6,727 nt of DNA from an uncultured Alcaligenaceae bacterium (GTDB lineage: Bacteria > Pseudomonadota > Gammaproteobacteria > Burkholderiales > Burkholderiaceae_B): assembly GCA_937952975.1 (NCBI GenBank), contig CALFXX010000038.1, positions 1-6,727 on the forward strand, written 5' to 3'. Each line of letters starts with the position of its first letter. Positions within the stretch are counted from its first letter, which is position 1. The translations under genes were made by a program, and so were the position numbers. The notes under the pieces are model-generated. The model saw nothing but the letters and a program-made list of their open reading frames with translations, ran no database searches and was not told the DNA's origin. Of this stretch, positions 6,062-6,727 are shown piece after piece.

Positions 6062-6086
6062 GCAACCTTGCCAAACGGCAACGTTC
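6062..6086 (+). repeat. Possible diverged third copy of the 34-bp repeat core
   Basis: Starting 6 bp after the response-regulator stop, this stretch aligns with the core of copy 1 at 20 of 25 bases with one single-base gap; four of the five differences are C/T. It keeps the first dyad (GCAA-CC-TTGC, 6062-6071) and adds a perfect one, TTGCC-AAAC-GGCAA (6068-6081). It lies upstream of the adaptor gene. An unrelated 11-base match to the same core occurs inside the oxidase gene, so homology is not certain. Confidence 0.4.
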
Positions 6087-6166
6087 AAGACGCGTAATCT
6101 TCAAGTCGGGTCAGTACAATCTGCCCGCGTTCGATAAATCTAGTGTTGACGGCGAAAATCGCTTTG

Positions 6167-6171
6167 AAGGA
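6167..6171 (+). promoter_or_regulatory. Ribosome binding site of the efflux adaptor
   Basis: AAGGA ends 5 nt before the ATG at 6177. This selects that start over the overlapping out-of-frame ATG at 6173. Confidence 0.75.
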
Positions 6172-6176
6172 CATGC

Positions 6177-6727
6177 ATGTTTTTGCGCAATAAACGATTT
6201 TTTTTTACTACGAGTTTAGTGATAGTCGCGTCATTTGTTGGATGGACACTCCTGTCGACGCCTGAGCAACCTACGGTTAAACCGAGCGTCTCACAAGCCG
6301 ACAAAGACGCAATTACGATTACCGAAAAACAAGCAGCGCAAGTAAAAGTCGAAGCGGCTCACGAATACGAATTTGCGATACAAAGACGTGCGATTGGCAC
6401 GGTTGACTTCAATCAAGAAAAAACCGTCCAAATCTTTAGTCAATATCCGGGACGCATTAAACAGGTGTTCGTGACGGCCGGCGATACTGTCAGCCTTAAC
6501 CAACCACTGTTTTCAATCGACAGTCCTGACCTTTTACAGGCAACGTCCACGCTCATTTCAACGGCCGGCGTGCGTATGTTGGCGAATAAGGCATTAGAAC
6601 GCGTTAAGAAGATGGCTGGAATCCAGGCATCTTCTCAACGTGACCTTGACCAGGCAGCCTCTGATCAGCAAACCGCAGAAGGCAACTACCGCTCTGCTCG
6701 CGATGCCATGCGAATTTTTGGAAAAAC
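6177..6727 (+). CDS. RND efflux periplasmic adaptor (membrane fusion protein), N-terminal part
   Basis: Adaptor subunit that links an inner-membrane RND pump to an outer-membrane channel. 183 codons are present and the frame stays open to the window end. A single N-terminal membrane anchor or signal (about 8-27) follows basic residues R4, K6 and R7. Next comes a periplasmic linker, then the first half of the lipoyl/barrel-sandwich domain (about 75-118) with PGRIKQVFVTAGDTV at 91-105 and LFSIDSPDL at 111-119. The pattern of G92, G102-D and S116-P resembles CusB/CzcB-type adaptors. Residues from about 120 to 178 form the first, heptad-like helix of the coiled-coil hairpin. The remaining domains lie beyond the window. 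It is downstream of, and probably controlled by, the response regulator. Metal efflux is suggested by family resemblance and the regulator, but the substrate is unproven. Confidence 0.88.
   Translation, partial: MFLRNKRFFFTTSLVIVASFVGWTLLSTPEQPTVKPSVSQADKDAITITEKQAAQVKVEAAHEYEFAIQRRAIGTVDFNQEKTVQIFSQYPGRIKQVFVTAGDTVSLNQPLFSIDSPDLLQATSTLISTAGVRMLANKALERVKKMAGIQASSQRDLDQAASDQQTAEGNYRSARDAMRIFGK

Overview
The window looks like chromosomal DNA of a betaproteobacterium, most likely of the order Burkholderiales. The main reason is two adjacent Bug-family (TctC-type) periplasmic binding proteins, a family greatly expanded in Bordetella, Cupriavidus, Comamonas and relatives. They sit beside a flavin-dependent 2-hydroxy-acid oxidase and RND-type efflux genes. 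Base composition is close to balanced by eye (not computed). No tRNA, rRNA, insertion sequence or CRISPR array was seen.

Layout: (1) 1-1320, minus strand: a NodT/OprM-type outer-membrane efflux lipoprotein whose 3' end lies outside the window. (2) 1321-1707: a 387-bp divergent intergenic region with a striking array of nine 11-bp tandem repeats (1503-1601), built as three 33-bp blocks. (3) 1708-2751 and 2866-3849, plus strand: two different Bug-family receptors, each with a signal peptide. (4) 3939-5177, plus strand: an FMN-dependent alpha-hydroxy-acid oxidase/dehydrogenase. (5) 5178-5366: a non-coding region with a 34-bp direct repeat in two copies, a hairpin with a T-run, and a 10-bp palindrome. 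(6) 5367-6056, plus strand: an OmpR/PhoB-type response regulator. (7) 6057-6176: a 120-bp gap with a possible third copy of the repeat. (8) 6177 to the end, plus strand: the N-terminal part of an RND periplasmic adaptor (membrane fusion protein).

Functionally there appear to be two themes. The three central genes read as an uptake-and-oxidation cassette: secreted receptors that capture an organic anion, and a cytoplasmic or membrane-associated flavoenzyme that would oxidise a 2-hydroxy acid to a 2-keto acid. No TctA/TctB membrane partner is present. On either side lie parts of tripartite efflux: the outer-membrane channel on the left, the regulator and adaptor on the right. Whether the left channel works with the right adaptor cannot be decided from this window.

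The signals most worth following are regulatory: the 11-bp array, whose spacing suits head-to-tail binding by an OmpR-family regulator, and the repeated dyads around the regulator gene, where two copies differ by a compensating pair of changes.
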